From Maribacter halichondriae (GTDB lineage Bacteria; Bacteroidota; Bacteroidia; Flavobacteriales; Flavobacteriaceae), in the NCBI RefSeq assembly GCF_027474825.1, contig NZ_CP107030.1, positions 2,982,529 to 3,046,528 on the forward strand: a stretch of 64,000 nucleotides of DNA, read 5' to 3'. The notes beneath the pieces were generated by a model. The model saw only the letters and a list, made by a program, of their open reading frames with translations, made no database searches and had not been told where the DNA came from. Of this stretch, positions 8,750-19,023 are shown piece after piece. Position numbers and translations under genes: made by a program. Every line of letters begins with the position of its first letter. Position 1 is the first letter of the stretch.

Positions 8750-11700
8750 TTAATTTGATATCAATTTATGTGCACTTAAACGATCATTGTTTCGTGTATT
8801 GATCAACAAGGGCTTTTTCATGAAATTAATCACGGTAAGGTCTTTCACATTGCCCTCAAGATATAATCCAGAATCAGATCGGTCCATTACGGAATAACCG
8901 TTCTTGCCATTGGAAAGTAGTACTACCCCCGATATGGCATCGAGCCTGGGGGTTTCAACCTCGGTTTCGTATATATTGCCCGCTACAATGCAGTCTTCGT
9001 AGCCATCGCCATCGATGTCTTGAAAAACACTGTTCATTATCGGAAACTGTTGTGCTTCGATTGGCAGCGGTCGACTTTCGAAATTGCCGTCGCCCATGTT
9101 TATTAAAATCAACGAGTTGAACTCATCGACTGCGTTTTCATACGCATCGGATAATTTTTCACCATAAATATCGACAAGTGTGGCATTGGCAAACTCCGAA
9201 TAGGTACCGAATTTATCTTTGATAAAGGGCATTTGTTGCGAGGAACATTCCCGACCTCGAACCGGCACGTATTCCCCTTTGTATTCTTTGCTCAAGACGA
9301 CGTCATTGGTGCCGTTATTGTCAAAATCATTCGAATATATTTTGAAGGGCTTTTTCTTACTTGCCTTAAATTTTAGGTTCAGGCCAACATTGCCTACAAT
9401 GTAATCCTTCAGTCCGTCTTTGTTGATGTCGGTCTCATTAACCGAAAACCACCACCCTTTATGGCTCATAGCTTCGGAATCTTTCACTAATGTAAAATGA
9501 CCCTTGTTATTCTGAAAGAACCCCATGGTTGTCCATTCCCCGACCGCGATAAAATCTTCCCATCCGTCATTGTTAAAATCTGTGGTCAAAATACTATTGA
9601 CAATACCGAAATTATCCAATTCTGGGGCTTTTTCTAAAGTCACGTCTTTCAACGTGCCGTTTTCGTTTTCATACAGTACAGATGGACTATGTTTCGGATA
9701 GTTTTTCGGAATCGTTCGATTTCCTACCAAGATATCGCTATCACCATCTTGGTCAAAATCGATGATATCAACTGATTTACCGCTTTTTGGAAACGATTCC
9801 AAAAGCGGATCTTGATATTTTGAGAAAGTACCCGACCCATCATTCAAATAAATTCTGTCGCGATAGAACGATGAGTTCTCGGCGAACTCGTTTCCGCCAC
9901 TGACCACGTAGAGATCAAGGTCATTGTCGCCATCAAAATCGAAAAAGACCGATTCCATGTCTTCAAAGCCCTTATCTTCTTCGAAAATGGCGGATTCCAT
10001 TTTTTTGAAAGTGCCTTGCTTTTGTAAGTATAGCTCGGCCGCTTGACCCGAGGCGCCACCTACGAATAGATCGGTAAGCCCATCACCATTAACATCGGCT
10101 TTTGACAAAAATGGACCGAAGTTCGATTGTTTATAAGGCAGTAGTATTTCAGTCTCAAAGTCATCGAAGAAATTTTCACGATGCACGAAATCAAGGCCTA
10201 AAGTAGTCGGTCGTACTTCATCAAAAATTGATTTTTTTATATTGGTTTTTAGGGGTTGCTCGACCTTTGCATTTTTTATATCGAACGAAATAGTGGTGTT
10301 GACATCAATATTTAGACGATACTCCGTTTTGCCATTTAGCCAGGTCACCAATACAGTATCGACTTTAGTGATGTTGCCTAGACCGAAATGTGCTGTATTT
10401 TCTTGGGAAGACATATAGCCTCGAACTCTTTTCTGTTCAACGAACTGTGACTTTCCGTCATATGATATCCTGATTTTGGCAAAAGGGTCCGAGGTTTCGC
10501 CCAAGACCTTGACTTTCAGAAAGTTGCCTGTGTTGTTTTCTGAGCTTAGGTTTTTGTATAAAAAGGTATTTTCATCCATATTGTTGACAACAAGGTCGAG
10601 ATCTCCGTCATCGTCAAGATCTCCCTGCGCTACGCCATTGCTAAAGGAAAAGTCGCCCAAGCCCCAGTTTTGGGCATTTTCGGTAAAATTCAATCCCCCT
10701 TTATTTTCATAAAGTATATTGGCTAATTTTTCCGAAGGCATTGATTCATAAAGCTGTTTTTTTATGTCAAGGGGCACTTGATTTCTATATCTTTTTTGTG
10801 TTTCAAAAACCCTGTTCTGAAGGTCATTGTCAAGTGCGTATCTTCGGTATCCGTTGGTAATAAAAACATCGGCGTCGGTATCGTTGTCATAATCGGACAT
10901 CAAAACGGACCAACTCCAGTCGGTATTGGCCATCTCGGTGAGCTGTGCTATATCGTTGAACGAATCATTGCCCAAGTTCAGCTGCAATGTATTGAACATG
11001 TACTGATAGTGAAATTCCGCCTTATTGATCAAATAGTCGAACCGACCCGTATTCATTGAGGCCATCAAGGTCTTTGACCGTACGTGGTCGCTAGACGACA
11101 TATCGAGTACGAAAATATCCTCCAAATCATCATTGTTCATATCGGCAATGTCCATACCCATACCAAAAAAGGATAGGTGTTGGGTATATTCCTTTATTTG
11201 ATCTTCAAAAGTTCCATCACCCTGATTGATATACAATGCATCGGGAATATAATAGTCACTGGCAATATAGAAATCCAGCCACCCATCTTTGTTGATATCG
11301 CTAATGCAAAGACCGAGGCCAAAAATAGGACGTTCCAAGCCAGAGGCCTTGGTGACATCAATAAATTTGCCATTATCGTTACGATATAAATGAGAGCTGT
11401 TAAAATGTTGCGCTTCCCTATCTTTGGCCACCATGTTGTAGAAGTTTATAGGGTCGACCCCATAAATTTCATTTTCGTTCATAACAATACAGTCGAGATC
11501 ACCGTCGTTGTCATAGTCGAAAAATGCCGATTGGGTGGTTATACCCATGTCCGCAAGTCCATATTCTTCAGCCGATTCGGTAAAGGTTACTTGCCCTGCG
11601 GCCGTTGAAGTGCCATTGTTAATATATAGAAGGTTTTTTCTGTTCAGTCTAGGGTTAGGCCCTCCTTGTGAAACATAGATGTCTTTAAAACCATCATTAT

Positions 11701-12124
11701 TGATATCGACGAAGGTTATACCGTTCGACCATTTTTTGCCCACATTGATGCCCGCTTCGGCCGAAATGTCTTTAAACGTTAAATTGCCCTCGTTGAGATA
11801 CAATTTGTTATCGACTTGGTTGCCACAGAAAAAAATATCCAATAGGCCGTCGTTGTTCAGGTCTTCGACTCCGACACCTGCACCGTTGTAGAAATAATCA
11901 AAGCTGAAGAGGTTTTCGAGTGTGGCGACATTTTCTGTTATGGAATTAGAAAAATAAAGGTTACTGGTTTTAGCATCTACTTTCTGGAAAACCTGTTTTG
12001 AGGTACTCGTTTGGGTGCTATCCACTTCAGAAGTTCCAGTATTGGATTTATCATCTTTTCTACAAGAATGATTCAGGCCAAGACCTAAGATTATGATTAA
12101 ACTTATAACAGATATTCTTCTCAT
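8750..12124 (-). CDS. FG-GAP (VCBS-like) repeat lipoprotein with ASPIC/UnbV domain
   Basis: I choose the ATG at 12124 over one seven codons upstream, because it gives a lipoprotein signal (MRRISVISLIIILG, Cys at about residue 21). The product of about 1124 residues carries at least eight calcium-loop repeats of the form D-x-D-x-D-G-D-x-D, for example D-Y-D-N-D-G-D-L-D and D-I-D-G-D-G-Y-E-D. These are spread over two seven-bladed-propeller-sized blocks with an ASPIC/UnbV domain between them (about residues 560-640; V-R-G-Y-M-S-S-Q motif). Such proteins sit on the outer surface of Bacteroidota and often accompany SusCD loci. It lies downstream of susC-susD-lipoprotein but behind a terminator, so it may have its own promoter or depend on read-through. 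Ligand unknown. Confidence 0.8.
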   Translation of the reverse strand: MRRISVISLIIILGLGLNHSCRKDDKSNTGTSEVDSTQTSTSKQVFQKVDAKTSNLYFSNSITENVATLENLFSFDYFYNGAGVGVEDLNNDGLLDIFFCGNQVDNKLYLNEGNLTFKDISAEAGINVGKKWSNGITFVDINNDGFKDIYVSQGGPNPRLNRKNLLYINNGTSTAAGQVTFTESAEEYGLADMGITTQSAFFDYDNDGDLDCIVMNENEIYGVDPINFYNMVAKDREAQHFNSSHLYRNDNGKFIDVTKASGLERPIFGLGLCISDINKDGWLDFYIASDYYIPDALYINQGDGTFEDQIKEYTQHLSFFGMGMDIADMNNDDLEDIFVLDMSSSDHVRSKTLMASMNTGRFDYLINKAEFHYQYMFNTLQLNLGNDSFNDIAQLTEMANTDWSWSVLMSDYDNDTDADVFITNGYRRYALDNDLQNRVFETQKRYRNQVPLDIKKQLYESMPSEKLANILYENKGGLNFTENAQNWGLGDFSFSNGVAQGDLDDDGDLDLVVNNMDENTFLYKNLSSENNTGNFLKVKVLGETSDPFAKIRISYDGKSQFVEQKRVRGYMSSQENTAHFGLGNITKVDTVLVTWLNGKTEYRLNIDVNTTISFDIKNAKVEQPLKTNIKKSIFDEVRPTTLGLDFVHRENFFDDFETEILLPYKQSNFGPFLSKADVNGDGLTDLFVGGASGQAAELYLQKQGTFKKMESAIFEEDKGFEDMESVFFDFDGDNDLDLYVVSGGNEFAENSSFYRDRIYLNDGSGTFSKYQDPLLESFPKSGKSVDIIDFDQDGDSDILVGNRTIPKNYPKHSPSVLYENENGTLKDVTLEKAPELDNFGIVNSILTTDFNNDGWEDFIAVGEWTTMGFFQNNKGHFTLVKDSEAMSHKGWWFSVNETDINKDGLKDYIVGNVGLNLKFKASKKKPFKIYSNDFDNNGTNDVVLSKEYKGEYVPVRGRECSSQQMPFIKDKFGTYSEFANATLVDIYGEKLSDAYENAVDEFNSLILINMGDGNFESRPLPIEAQQFPIMNSVFQDIDGDGYEDCIVAGNIYETEVETPRLDAISGVVLLSNGKNGYSVMDRSDSGLYLEGNVKDLTVINFMKKPLLINTRNNDRLSAHKLISN

Positions 12125-12224
12125 TTCTTTCAAGACTTTGAACAATGGCTCAATTTAGAGAATTTATTAGGAACAGTTAAAATACGATGTATGCAAATTT
12201 ACAGTGTTCATTGGTAAATACCCA

Positions 12225-12259
12225 TAAAAAAACCGACCGCTACATGTGCAACGGTCGGT
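12225..12259 (-). terminator. Rho-independent terminator after the SusCD-associated lipoprotein gene
   Basis: On the minus strand, ACCGACCG and CGGTCGGT pair exactly around a 12-base loop and are followed by a T run (plus-strand A run 12225-12232). It sits 23 bases after the lipoprotein stop and separates susC-susD-lipoprotein from the FG-GAP gene. Confidence 0.9.
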
Positions 12260-12281
12260 CATCATTTTGTTAAACGATATC

Positions 12282-13229
12282 TTATTGCTTCGTAAACCTA
12301 TACGTCGTTTGTACGGGACTACTACAATTCGATTGTGCATCATCGGTAAAAGTAACCTCAAATACACTATCATCATTAATGTCATAGGTAGATCTAACGG
12401 TAGCGTCAGTAAACCAATCCCCGCCATCTCCACATGCACAGTTACTGTTCTGATTAGGTACTACAACTTCACCACAAACCAATTCAAACTTGAATGGGTT
12501 GTTTGTTCCACAATAGGTTGGATAGTTGAACGTATCAAATACTCGTTCAACAGAAGTATCTCCAACTGTTAATGTTGTTATCGTACCTGACGATAATGTG
12601 AATCCATCTACCTCTGCCGTAATTTGCTCCATAAGATAGTTCCCAACAAATTGGGTGTCTTCCACTGGACATGTAACTCCCGGAGTATAAAGAAACGGAG
12701 AAGCAAAATAAGTACCAGTCAATGTACCTGAATTCTGTGCAAAAGAGAATCTTCTCCCATCTGTAAGCACCAATTCAAATCGTACACTGAATTGATCACC
12801 GCCATCCAAATCACTTTCTGCAACACCCAAGGTGCTTAACATTTCTGCAAGTGTTATGGAATAAGATGTTACTGGCAAACCTCTCTCCCCTTGGGTGAAA
12901 CTTGAACTCGGTATGGTAGCAACAAGTTGCTCGGGCTTATCCAAATCAGTACCGCCGGTTTCGACCGTATTATCACGGAAACCTAAATAGACTTCGATAT
13001 TGTCGACTAAAGCCCCATTTTGTACATCTTGTACCTCTAGTTCGACCGAAAAGTTGGCATCGGCCTTACCGATCGGCAATTCATTTGAGATTAGATTAAG
13101 GGTTCGTAGTATGGCACCTCGTTCGGTATTGGCTACAATGTCATCGACGACGGCGTCTCCCTCATCACAAGCCGTGAACAGCAGCGAAGTTAGGGCAAGA
13201 GCGGTAAAAATTTTATAGTTAATTTTCAT
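12282..13229 (-). CDS. SusCD-locus lipoprotein of unknown function
   Basis: The 315-residue product has a lipoprotein signal with lipobox L-F-T-A-C at about residue 21, followed by D-E-G-D. The mature part is beta-rich, with an immunoglobulin-like pattern in the first half (residues about 35-180) and a Cys-containing second half (C-P-V-E-D, Y-C-G-T, V-C-G-E, N-C-A-C-G, N-C-S-S), which could form disulfides. It follows susD by 21 bases, the position of SusE/F-like surface glycan-binding lipoproteins, but I see no sequence proof of that family. A role in binding the same ligand as SusD is inferred from position only. Confidence 0.65.
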   Translation of the reverse strand: MKINYKIFTALALTSLLFTACDEGDAVVDDIVANTERGAILRTLNLISNELPIGKADANFSVELEVQDVQNGALVDNIEVYLGFRDNTVETGGTDLDKPEQLVATIPSSSFTQGERGLPVTSYSITLAEMLSTLGVAESDLDGGDQFSVRFELVLTDGRRFSFAQNSGTLTGTYFASPFLYTPGVTCPVEDTQFVGNYLMEQITAEVDGFTLSSGTITTLTVGDTSVERVFDTFNYPTYCGTNNPFKFELVCGEVVVPNQNSNCACGDGGDWFTDATVRSTYDINDDSVFEVTFTDDAQSNCSSPVQTTYRFTKQ

Positions 13230-13250
13230 TGTCTTTACTTTTTTAGATTA

Positions 13251-14939
13251 TTAATTCGCTGGCGGGAAAGCCGGACTTGCTGGATTCGAATCCCAAAAAA
13301 CTTGCTCGGTAAGCGTAGTTTTCTGTGTCAAGTTCGGGTTAGTTACAACCTCGTTCTGAGGTATTAAGAACGATCTTGGGAACGGCCCAGGATTCAATTC
13401 CCAGTTCGGAGTTAACGTAGTGGGATACCCAGTTTTTCTATAATAGTTAATGGCCTCGGCACCGCCACCCCACATATCAATCCAATATTGTTCTGCAAAT
13501 ATGTCTTCTTTGTCATCACCGGTTGCCGCGTTAAAATCTGCCACAATACCATCAATATAGGCTGTGACTTCGGCCGCAGTGGGCTCAAAAGACTTGTCGG
13601 CATTGCCGTCCAAGGCTCCAAAACTTTGTACTTTGGCAATGGATTTTACCATAGCTGCTCTCATAAACGTGGCTCTGTCAGTATCACTGGCTGCCATATC
13701 GGCTCTCCAAAAATCGACCCACGAGGCTAAAATAATAGGTTCGATACCGACACCGCCACCACCAAGGCCCAAACCAACAACATCAAAACTGTTGTCGTCA
13801 AAGCGCCCTGCAGCTGGGTAGACACCCACACCTGTTTTTACAAAACCATCTGGTGGCGTACCTTCATCATTTCCGTGTGAACGACCCCAATACCCATTAT
13901 CGGCACTACAGAACGTATATCCACCATCTAAATAGTGCTGTGGAGGCACCACCAATGAACAGGCCAATGTTTCCTCACTTGGTGGAACGGGATTACCATC
14001 GATATCCAAAGCACCGGGGGTGCCTGGCTCTTGGCGGTAGAAATAATATCGAATACGGGGATCATTTTTATCATCCATGGTTTCCATCAACCAGTTGGAT
14101 TTGTAGGGGCCGACACCACTGGGTGTGTAATCCCCTGCATAATCCTGATGACGTGTATCGGGCTGCAGTTCGCGCGACCCAAATTGAAATTGAAAATCAT
14201 CCTCAGTAGCACTGATAAAATTATTTCCTGCAATGACGGCATTAAAACCAGCCGTGTCATTTGTAGTCACGTACGCTTTAAGACGAATCGAGTTGATCGC
14301 CTTAATCCATTTCGCAGCATCACCTCCGTAGAAAAAATCCGTAGCCCCCAAGGTAGGCGCATCACCACTCAACAAGCCCTCGGCTTCATCCAACAATCCT
14401 AAGGCAGCAGCATATACCGCTGGGCCATCGTCCAACGTTGGAGCAGGGAACTCTTCCGGATTACCTGCTTGACTAAAAGCAGCCTTTCCTAAATAATCGA
14501 CCAATAATAACAATTGATGGGCATACATCACTTTACCGATACCCACGTGAAAATTGTAGTTGACTTCGGAGTCATTATTAATGGACTCCAAAGTGTTCAG
14601 GTTTGTCAATATCCCTACACTCACACCTGAGCCAACGCCCGTACCCCCACTACTATAGGTTCTTGACCAAATGCCATTAAATGTGGCTCCCGGGTAGTTG
14701 TTGAAATAGTCACGACCTCCCATATAGTCTATTCGGGTCGTTTCAGAACCTCGGTCGTTAAACTCGACCATGTTCTGTACATAGGAGAATTGGATGGAGT
14801 TCAACAATAAATTAGGATCTGCCTGATCCGCGGCCAAGTCGTTCGGACTTGTTCTTAAGTCTAGCTCGGTCGTATCACAGGAGTTCAAAAGACCACCTGC
14901 TACGAAGACCACGAGCATGTATTTCATTATTTTTTTCAT
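13251..14939 (-). CDS. SusD/RagB-family nutrient-binding outer-membrane lipoprotein
   Basis: The 562-residue protein has a lipobox ending N-S-C at about residue 21 and the SusD-type N-terminus (D-L-R-T-S-P-N-D). Helix-rich segments (for example the G-I-G-K-V-M-Y-A-H-Q-L-L-L-L-V-D-Y region, about residue 128) match the SusD_2/SusD-like tetratricopeptide fold. The C-terminal segment with N-P-G-P-F-P-R-S-F-L-I-P is typical of the family. It binds the ligand at the cell surface and lids the SusC barrel. The gene lies 30 bases after susC. The ligand is not determinable; no glycoside hydrolase is adjacent, so a non-glycan substrate such as peptide is possible. Confidence 0.9.
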   Translation of the reverse strand: MKKIMKYMLVVFVAGGLLNSCDTTELDLRTSPNDLAADQADPNLLLNSIQFSYVQNMVEFNDRGSETTRIDYMGGRDYFNNYPGATFNGIWSRTYSSGGTGVGSGVSVGILTNLNTLESINNDSEVNYNFHVGIGKVMYAHQLLLLVDYLGKAAFSQAGNPEEFPAPTLDDGPAVYAAALGLLDEAEGLLSGDAPTLGATDFFYGGDAAKWIKAINSIRLKAYVTTNDTAGFNAVIAGNNFISATEDDFQFQFGSRELQPDTRHQDYAGDYTPSGVGPYKSNWLMETMDDKNDPRIRYYFYRQEPGTPGALDIDGNPVPPSEETLACSLVVPPQHYLDGGYTFCSADNGYWGRSHGNDEGTPPDGFVKTGVGVYPAAGRFDDNSFDVVGLGLGGGGVGIEPIILASWVDFWRADMAASDTDRATFMRAAMVKSIAKVQSFGALDGNADKSFEPTAAEVTAYIDGIVADFNAATGDDKEDIFAEQYWIDMWGGGAEAINYYRKTGYPTTLTPNWELNPGPFPRSFLIPQNEVVTNPNLTQKTTLTEQVFWDSNPASPAFPPAN

Positions 14940-14969
14940 AATATCTATATAATTAGATTAACAATTTTT

Positions 14970-17900
14970 TTAAAAGGTCATCTTTACGCTCATACCATAT
15001 CTTCTGGTACTCGGTCCGTTCAAGAAATCGAAACCTCGTCCGTTACCGACACCGACACCCGCAACATTGGGATCGAAGTTGGCACCGTCTGGCGTATTAT
15101 ATGCGTCGTACCAAAGGTTAAAACCTTGCAACGTAAATGTTAAAGATCCAAAAGGTGTCTTCTCCAAGAACTTCTTAGGCAATGAATAGCCCAAAGAAAC
15201 CTCTTGTAATCGGAGTACCGAAGCGTCATAAATTTTGCCTTCTGCCGGACCGAATAACAAGTTGCTAAAGTAATAGGTCGAGTTGTTCAACTGAATATCG
15301 TTAGGCTGACCGCTATTCTGGTTTACCCCTGGAAGAATATAGGTATTCAAACGATCTTCCGTTTCGACGATCAAGCCCCTACCCAATAAGGTAGCAATGG
15401 TACTAGACATGATGTCACCCCCTTTGATATGGTTGACCTGAAACCCTAGGCTCCAGCTCTTATACGAGAGACTGTTGATAAAGTTCATCGTATAATCCGG
15501 TATGGCATCACCAATGATCGGCACATTGCCATCAAGGTCAGATTCCGAAATAATATAGTTACCGGCATCATTGGTCAACAAGTTACCCGCCTCATCACGT
15601 AGAAAAGCTGTACCGACTATAGTACCCAACGATTCTCCTTTGATGGCAGCATTCGCCCCGATGAACAATGCAGTACTTCCGGTATAGAAGATAATATCCT
15701 GCTCTTGCTCCTCAACAACTTCTTTATTTGCAAAGAAGTTTACTTTACTATTCCAATTGAAACCATCATCACTTCGGAACAAATCGATGCCTAAATCGGC
15801 TTCGTAACCTTTGTTACTGATTTGACCGATATTACTCTGCGTCAAAGTAAATCCGGTAGAAGGTGATAAGGGTTCGAAAACGATCAAATCATCCGTTCTT
15901 CTGTCATAATAGGTAAAATCCAAGGAAATTCTATTTTTCCAGAACTTGCTTTCAAAACCGACCTCGAATTCTTTTAGCAATTCAGGTTTTAGTGCTGGAT
16001 TGGCACGGAAGTTATCCACTTGATTCGTGGTAATCTCACCGCCTTCGCCGAAGGCTTGCGTATTTTGCTCCACAACACTTACCGTCGGATACCCAGTCGG
16101 GAAATTCGCCGAAGTACCGTAACTAGCACGTAACTTCAAATAGTTTAAACCATTTTCTGATTTTAAACCACTGAACGCTGCGGTCGGTAAAAAGGACAAA
16201 CTAACACCCGGATAGGTCAAACTGCGATTTTCTTTGATCAAGTTCGATACCCAGTCCGTTCTACTACTCACGTTCAAGAATAAGAAGTTGTCGTAGTCAA
16301 AACTTAGATCCCCGAATACACCGACAATATTTCGTTTTTGCGAAAATTGGATGGGTGCTTGGTTCTCATAGTTAAAGTGTCGTCTGATTCCGAATACGAT
16401 CTGACCTGTACTGGCTACCCCTTGAAGATCAAAATCATCAGATCGGGCATTGGCACCGACGTTAAAGGTCATTCCGATTTTTTCGGAAAGGTCGTAATTA
16501 CCGTTCAAAGAGGCCGTATGATCCCAAATAGTATTATTGGTATCATAAGTGTTCAGGAATCCGAAGATGTCGAAATTAAACTCAACCCCACCTCTATCAG
16601 AAAATTGTGTGTTTCGTTCGTTATAGAAATCCAATCCTGTTCTCCAGGTCACCCCAAGGTTTTCACTCAATTCATAGTTTAAAGAAGTATTGAAGTAAAA
16701 ACGGTTAGTCAACTGATTGAACTTGATATGGTCACCTACCCATCGTGGGTTAATGATATCGTTCGTGTTTCGATAATAGACACTACCACCAGTCTGAGGG
16801 TTTTCATAAGGTAGCCCCATCAAATCTACACTGATAGGCGTAAAAAGTACAGCGCCATAAATGGAGTTTGAGCTGATACCTCCGTTACCGCGACTCGCCG
16901 AAACCGGTGGCGTATCGTAATCGGTACGTGAATAGTTCATAGCTCCCGTAATGGTAAACTTATTGCTTAGCTTAGAACGTCCACCAACGGAGAAGTTGAT
17001 TCGATTCAATTTGTTACCTGGGGTAAACCCAACATCGTTCAAATGCCCTAGGTTGGCATTATAGGTAGTATTACCATCTTGAGAGCCGCCCGCAAAATTC
17101 ACGGAAGTGTTCGTCACATACCCTGGAGCAAAGAAATCTTCTACCGAAGAGTACGGCCTCCAAGCGTAGCGAGCCCCCTGCAACTCTGGAAAAGCATCCC
17201 GAGTCGCGGCTATCGCCGTTGTAGAGTATGGATGTTCCAACGTACCGTTGGCATCTATGGCCGCTTGAGCGCCCCAACCTGCTGTACCATCACGATCAAA
17301 ACTTGGTCCCCAGTTACTGAAGAACCATCCAAACGCTTGGTCAAAACCACCACCGTATGAGTTTTGATAATCCGGTAAAGAGGCATATTCGTTGGTAAAG
17401 TATGACGTACTTACCGTAATTTCATTTTTCTTGACACCGCCTGTAGAGGCTCCAGCCTTGGTCGTGACCAAGATAACCCCGTTCTTACCCAACGTACCAT
17501 ATAAGGTCGTTGCGGCAAGACCTTTCAGCACCTCGATGTTCGCGATGTTGTTCGGATCAAGATCCAAGAAACGCGAGGATCCCGTATTTCCTGTAAGGAA
17601 GGTACCTCCGTTATTGTTGGTGTCATTGCTAAATGGTACACCATCTACAATGAACAAGGCCTGGTTACTACCACTAAAGGAACTCAAACCACGAATGGTA
17701 ACACTCGTAGCGGAACCGGACATACCACCGGCGGCAGTAATCTGCACCCCTGAGGCCTTACCGGCAAGCACACGTGCAACATCACCTTCAGCGCGTTGCT
17801 CCAAGGCTTCTTCGCCAACCGAACTGGTGGCATACCCTAGCGCTTTTTTCTCCCTTTTAATACCCTGGGCAGTTACAACGACCTCTTCCAAGGCCTGTGC

Positions 17901-18194
17901 ATCCTCCTGCATCTGAACATTAATGGTGTCGTTTGCGCCAATCGGCATTTTTACTTCTTTTTGACCTATATAGGTGAAAGAAAGTACTTGACCGACCTCT
18001 CCGTTGATAGAGTAGTTTCCGTCAAAATCGGTCTGGGTACCTGTAGTGGTACCCTCTACGACGATGTTTACACCGGGCAGAGGTAGACCGTCTTGGTCAG
18101 TTACAGTACCGGAAATCGTCTTTTCCTGTGCAAATGATATCTGCACAACCAACGCCAATAACAGCGTCAAGATTCCATTGAATTTTGTTCTCAT
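14970..18194 (-). CDS. SusC/RagA-family TonB-linked outer-membrane transporter
   Basis: The 1074-residue protein begins with a signal peptide (cleaved after S-F-A), then a carboxypeptidase-regulatory-like domain (about residues 25-110; I-S-G-T-V-T-D-Q-D-G-L-P-L-P-G-V-N). Next come the SusC signature L-E-E-V-V-V-T-A-Q-G, the plug domain (about 120-235; I-R-G-L-S-S-F, F-I-V-D-G-V-P) and a 22-strand barrel ending in an aromatic residue (K-M-T-F). It imports large ligands captured by SusD using TonB energy. It is first in the minus-strand unit susC-susD-lipoprotein. There is no anti-sigma-contacting N-terminal extension, so regulation is probably not by the trans-envelope sigma route. Confidence 0.95.
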   Translation of the reverse strand: MRTKFNGILTLLLALVVQISFAQEKTISGTVTDQDGLPLPGVNIVVEGTTTGTQTDFDGNYSINGEVGQVLSFTYIGQKEVKMPIGANDTINVQMQEDAQALEEVVVTAQGIKREKKALGYATSSVGEEALEQRAEGDVARVLAGKASGVQITAAGGMSGSATSVTIRGLSSFSGSNQALFIVDGVPFSNDTNNNGGTFLTGNTGSSRFLDLDPNNIANIEVLKGLAATTLYGTLGKNGVILVTTKAGASTGGVKKNEITVSTSYFTNEYASLPDYQNSYGGGFDQAFGWFFSNWGPSFDRDGTAGWGAQAAIDANGTLEHPYSTTAIAATRDAFPELQGARYAWRPYSSVEDFFAPGYVTNTSVNFAGGSQDGNTTYNANLGHLNDVGFTPGNKLNRINFSVGGRSKLSNKFTITGAMNYSRTDYDTPPVSASRGNGGISSNSIYGAVLFTPISVDLMGLPYENPQTGGSVYYRNTNDIINPRWVGDHIKFNQLTNRFYFNTSLNYELSENLGVTWRTGLDFYNERNTQFSDRGGVEFNFDIFGFLNTYDTNNTIWDHTASLNGNYDLSEKIGMTFNVGANARSDDFDLQGVASTGQIVFGIRRHFNYENQAPIQFSQKRNIVGVFGDLSFDYDNFLFLNVSSRTDWVSNLIKENRSLTYPGVSLSFLPTAAFSGLKSENGLNYLKLRASYGTSANFPTGYPTVSVVEQNTQAFGEGGEITTNQVDNFRANPALKPELLKEFEVGFESKFWKNRISLDFTYYDRRTDDLIVFEPLSPSTGFTLTQSNIGQISNKGYEADLGIDLFRSDDGFNWNSKVNFFANKEVVEEQEQDIIFYTGSTALFIGANAAIKGESLGTIVGTAFLRDEAGNLLTNDAGNYIISESDLDGNVPIIGDAIPDYTMNFINSLSYKSWSLGFQVNHIKGGDIMSSTIATLLGRGLIVETEDRLNTYILPGVNQNSGQPNDIQLNNSTYYFSNLLFGPAEGKIYDASVLRLQEVSLGYSLPKKFLEKTPFGSLTFTLQGFNLWYDAYNTPDGANFDPNVAGVGVGNGRGFDFLNGPSTRRYGMSVKMTF

Positions 18195-19023
18195 TTTTTA
18201 ATTATTTGAATTAGCTATCGGCAAAAATCACAAATTCATGTTAATAATCCAAAGGATTTTTAATAAAACTTTAAGAACGCATTTTATTAATACAACTTTC
18301 TCGATCCTTTTTGTGATAGCATAATAATAATGTCAATAATTAAGAGAAAAACTGAGAATATCATAAAATAAATTATGATTTACCTAATTTCTTTTTGCGA
18401 ACTGGCCGAATTAGACATTTTTTTGATAATCCTTCAAAAAACATCTCGTGTTTCGAATTTGCAGTTCATTTTGGCTCTCAACGATTATAAGATGCGTAAT
18501 TGGACCTTGGGTTGCGCACGAAAAGATTTGCGTTTAGGAAACATAGCCTTTAGAAAGCCCCGATAAACGTTTACTCTTTTTCCGGAATTTTAACTAAAAT
18601 AAGGGTTTTTAGGGGCTAAAAGCATTTTTTCGGTTCGCATGTTTTTGTAACTTTCTGTAGAAAAAATGTTCTACCCTCATTTTATGTGAATATCAAAAAA
18701 TTGCCCTAAAAATAATATTGATCAAATGGTCAATCTGTTCGAAATAAGCTTTCATGGTCTATGGTTTGTTTATGATAGATTGTTCCCTTTAAAACGTGAA
18801 GAGGTATAAGTCCCTCCTTGGGAGGGATTTAGGGAGGTCGCGTCGGAGTAAGAAACCCTGATAAACGATTTTTGTATGTCAAAGCAGTATGCGGACCTCC
18901 CCAACCCAACCCCCCAACCCCCCCCCCAATGAGGGGGATGGCTCACAGTCGGGATTGGACTTTCAAAAGACTATGGACGTTACCAATTATCAATTAAACT
19001 AGTGGTAGAAAAAAAAATAGAAG
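18195..19023. other. Gene-free 829-base stretch between divergent susC and the paralogue array
   Basis: This holds the susC leader on the minus strand, an AT-rich segment with no convincing gene, and the palindromic GC-rich element at 18809-18942. An open frame of 63 codons at 18375-18566 has no ribosome-binding site, no family motif and no flanking logic, so it is not called. A run of nine A lies just before the first paralogue start. Confidence 0.7.
18809..18942. repeat. MITE-like element with degenerate GC-rich terminal inverted repeats
   Basis: The left end reads TCCCTCCTTGGGAGGGATTT and continues to AGGGAGGTCGCG. The right end (GCGGACCTCCCC... to ...GAGGGGGAT) is its degenerate inverse, with both inner ends carrying GAGGTC. 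The right end includes C runs of 6 and 10. A second element with the same CTCCC/GGGAG ends lies at 62360-62521. No transposase is present; it may be mobilised in trans or be a large folded RNA or DNA repeat. Confidence 0.6.

Noticed and set aside
12167..12439. Open frame opposite the SusCD-associated lipoprotein end and terminator
   Set aside because: It covers the terminator hairpin and is a shadow of the real gene in another frame.
18375..18566. Open frame of 63 codons in the gene-free stretch before the paralogue array
   Set aside because: No ribosome-binding context, no recognisable motif, unusual composition and no operon partner; consistent with chance.
18920..18930. Ten-base C run as a phase-variation tract
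   Set aside because: It lies within the right end of a repeat element, 90 bases from any start and outside coding DNA; no promoter spacing role is visible.
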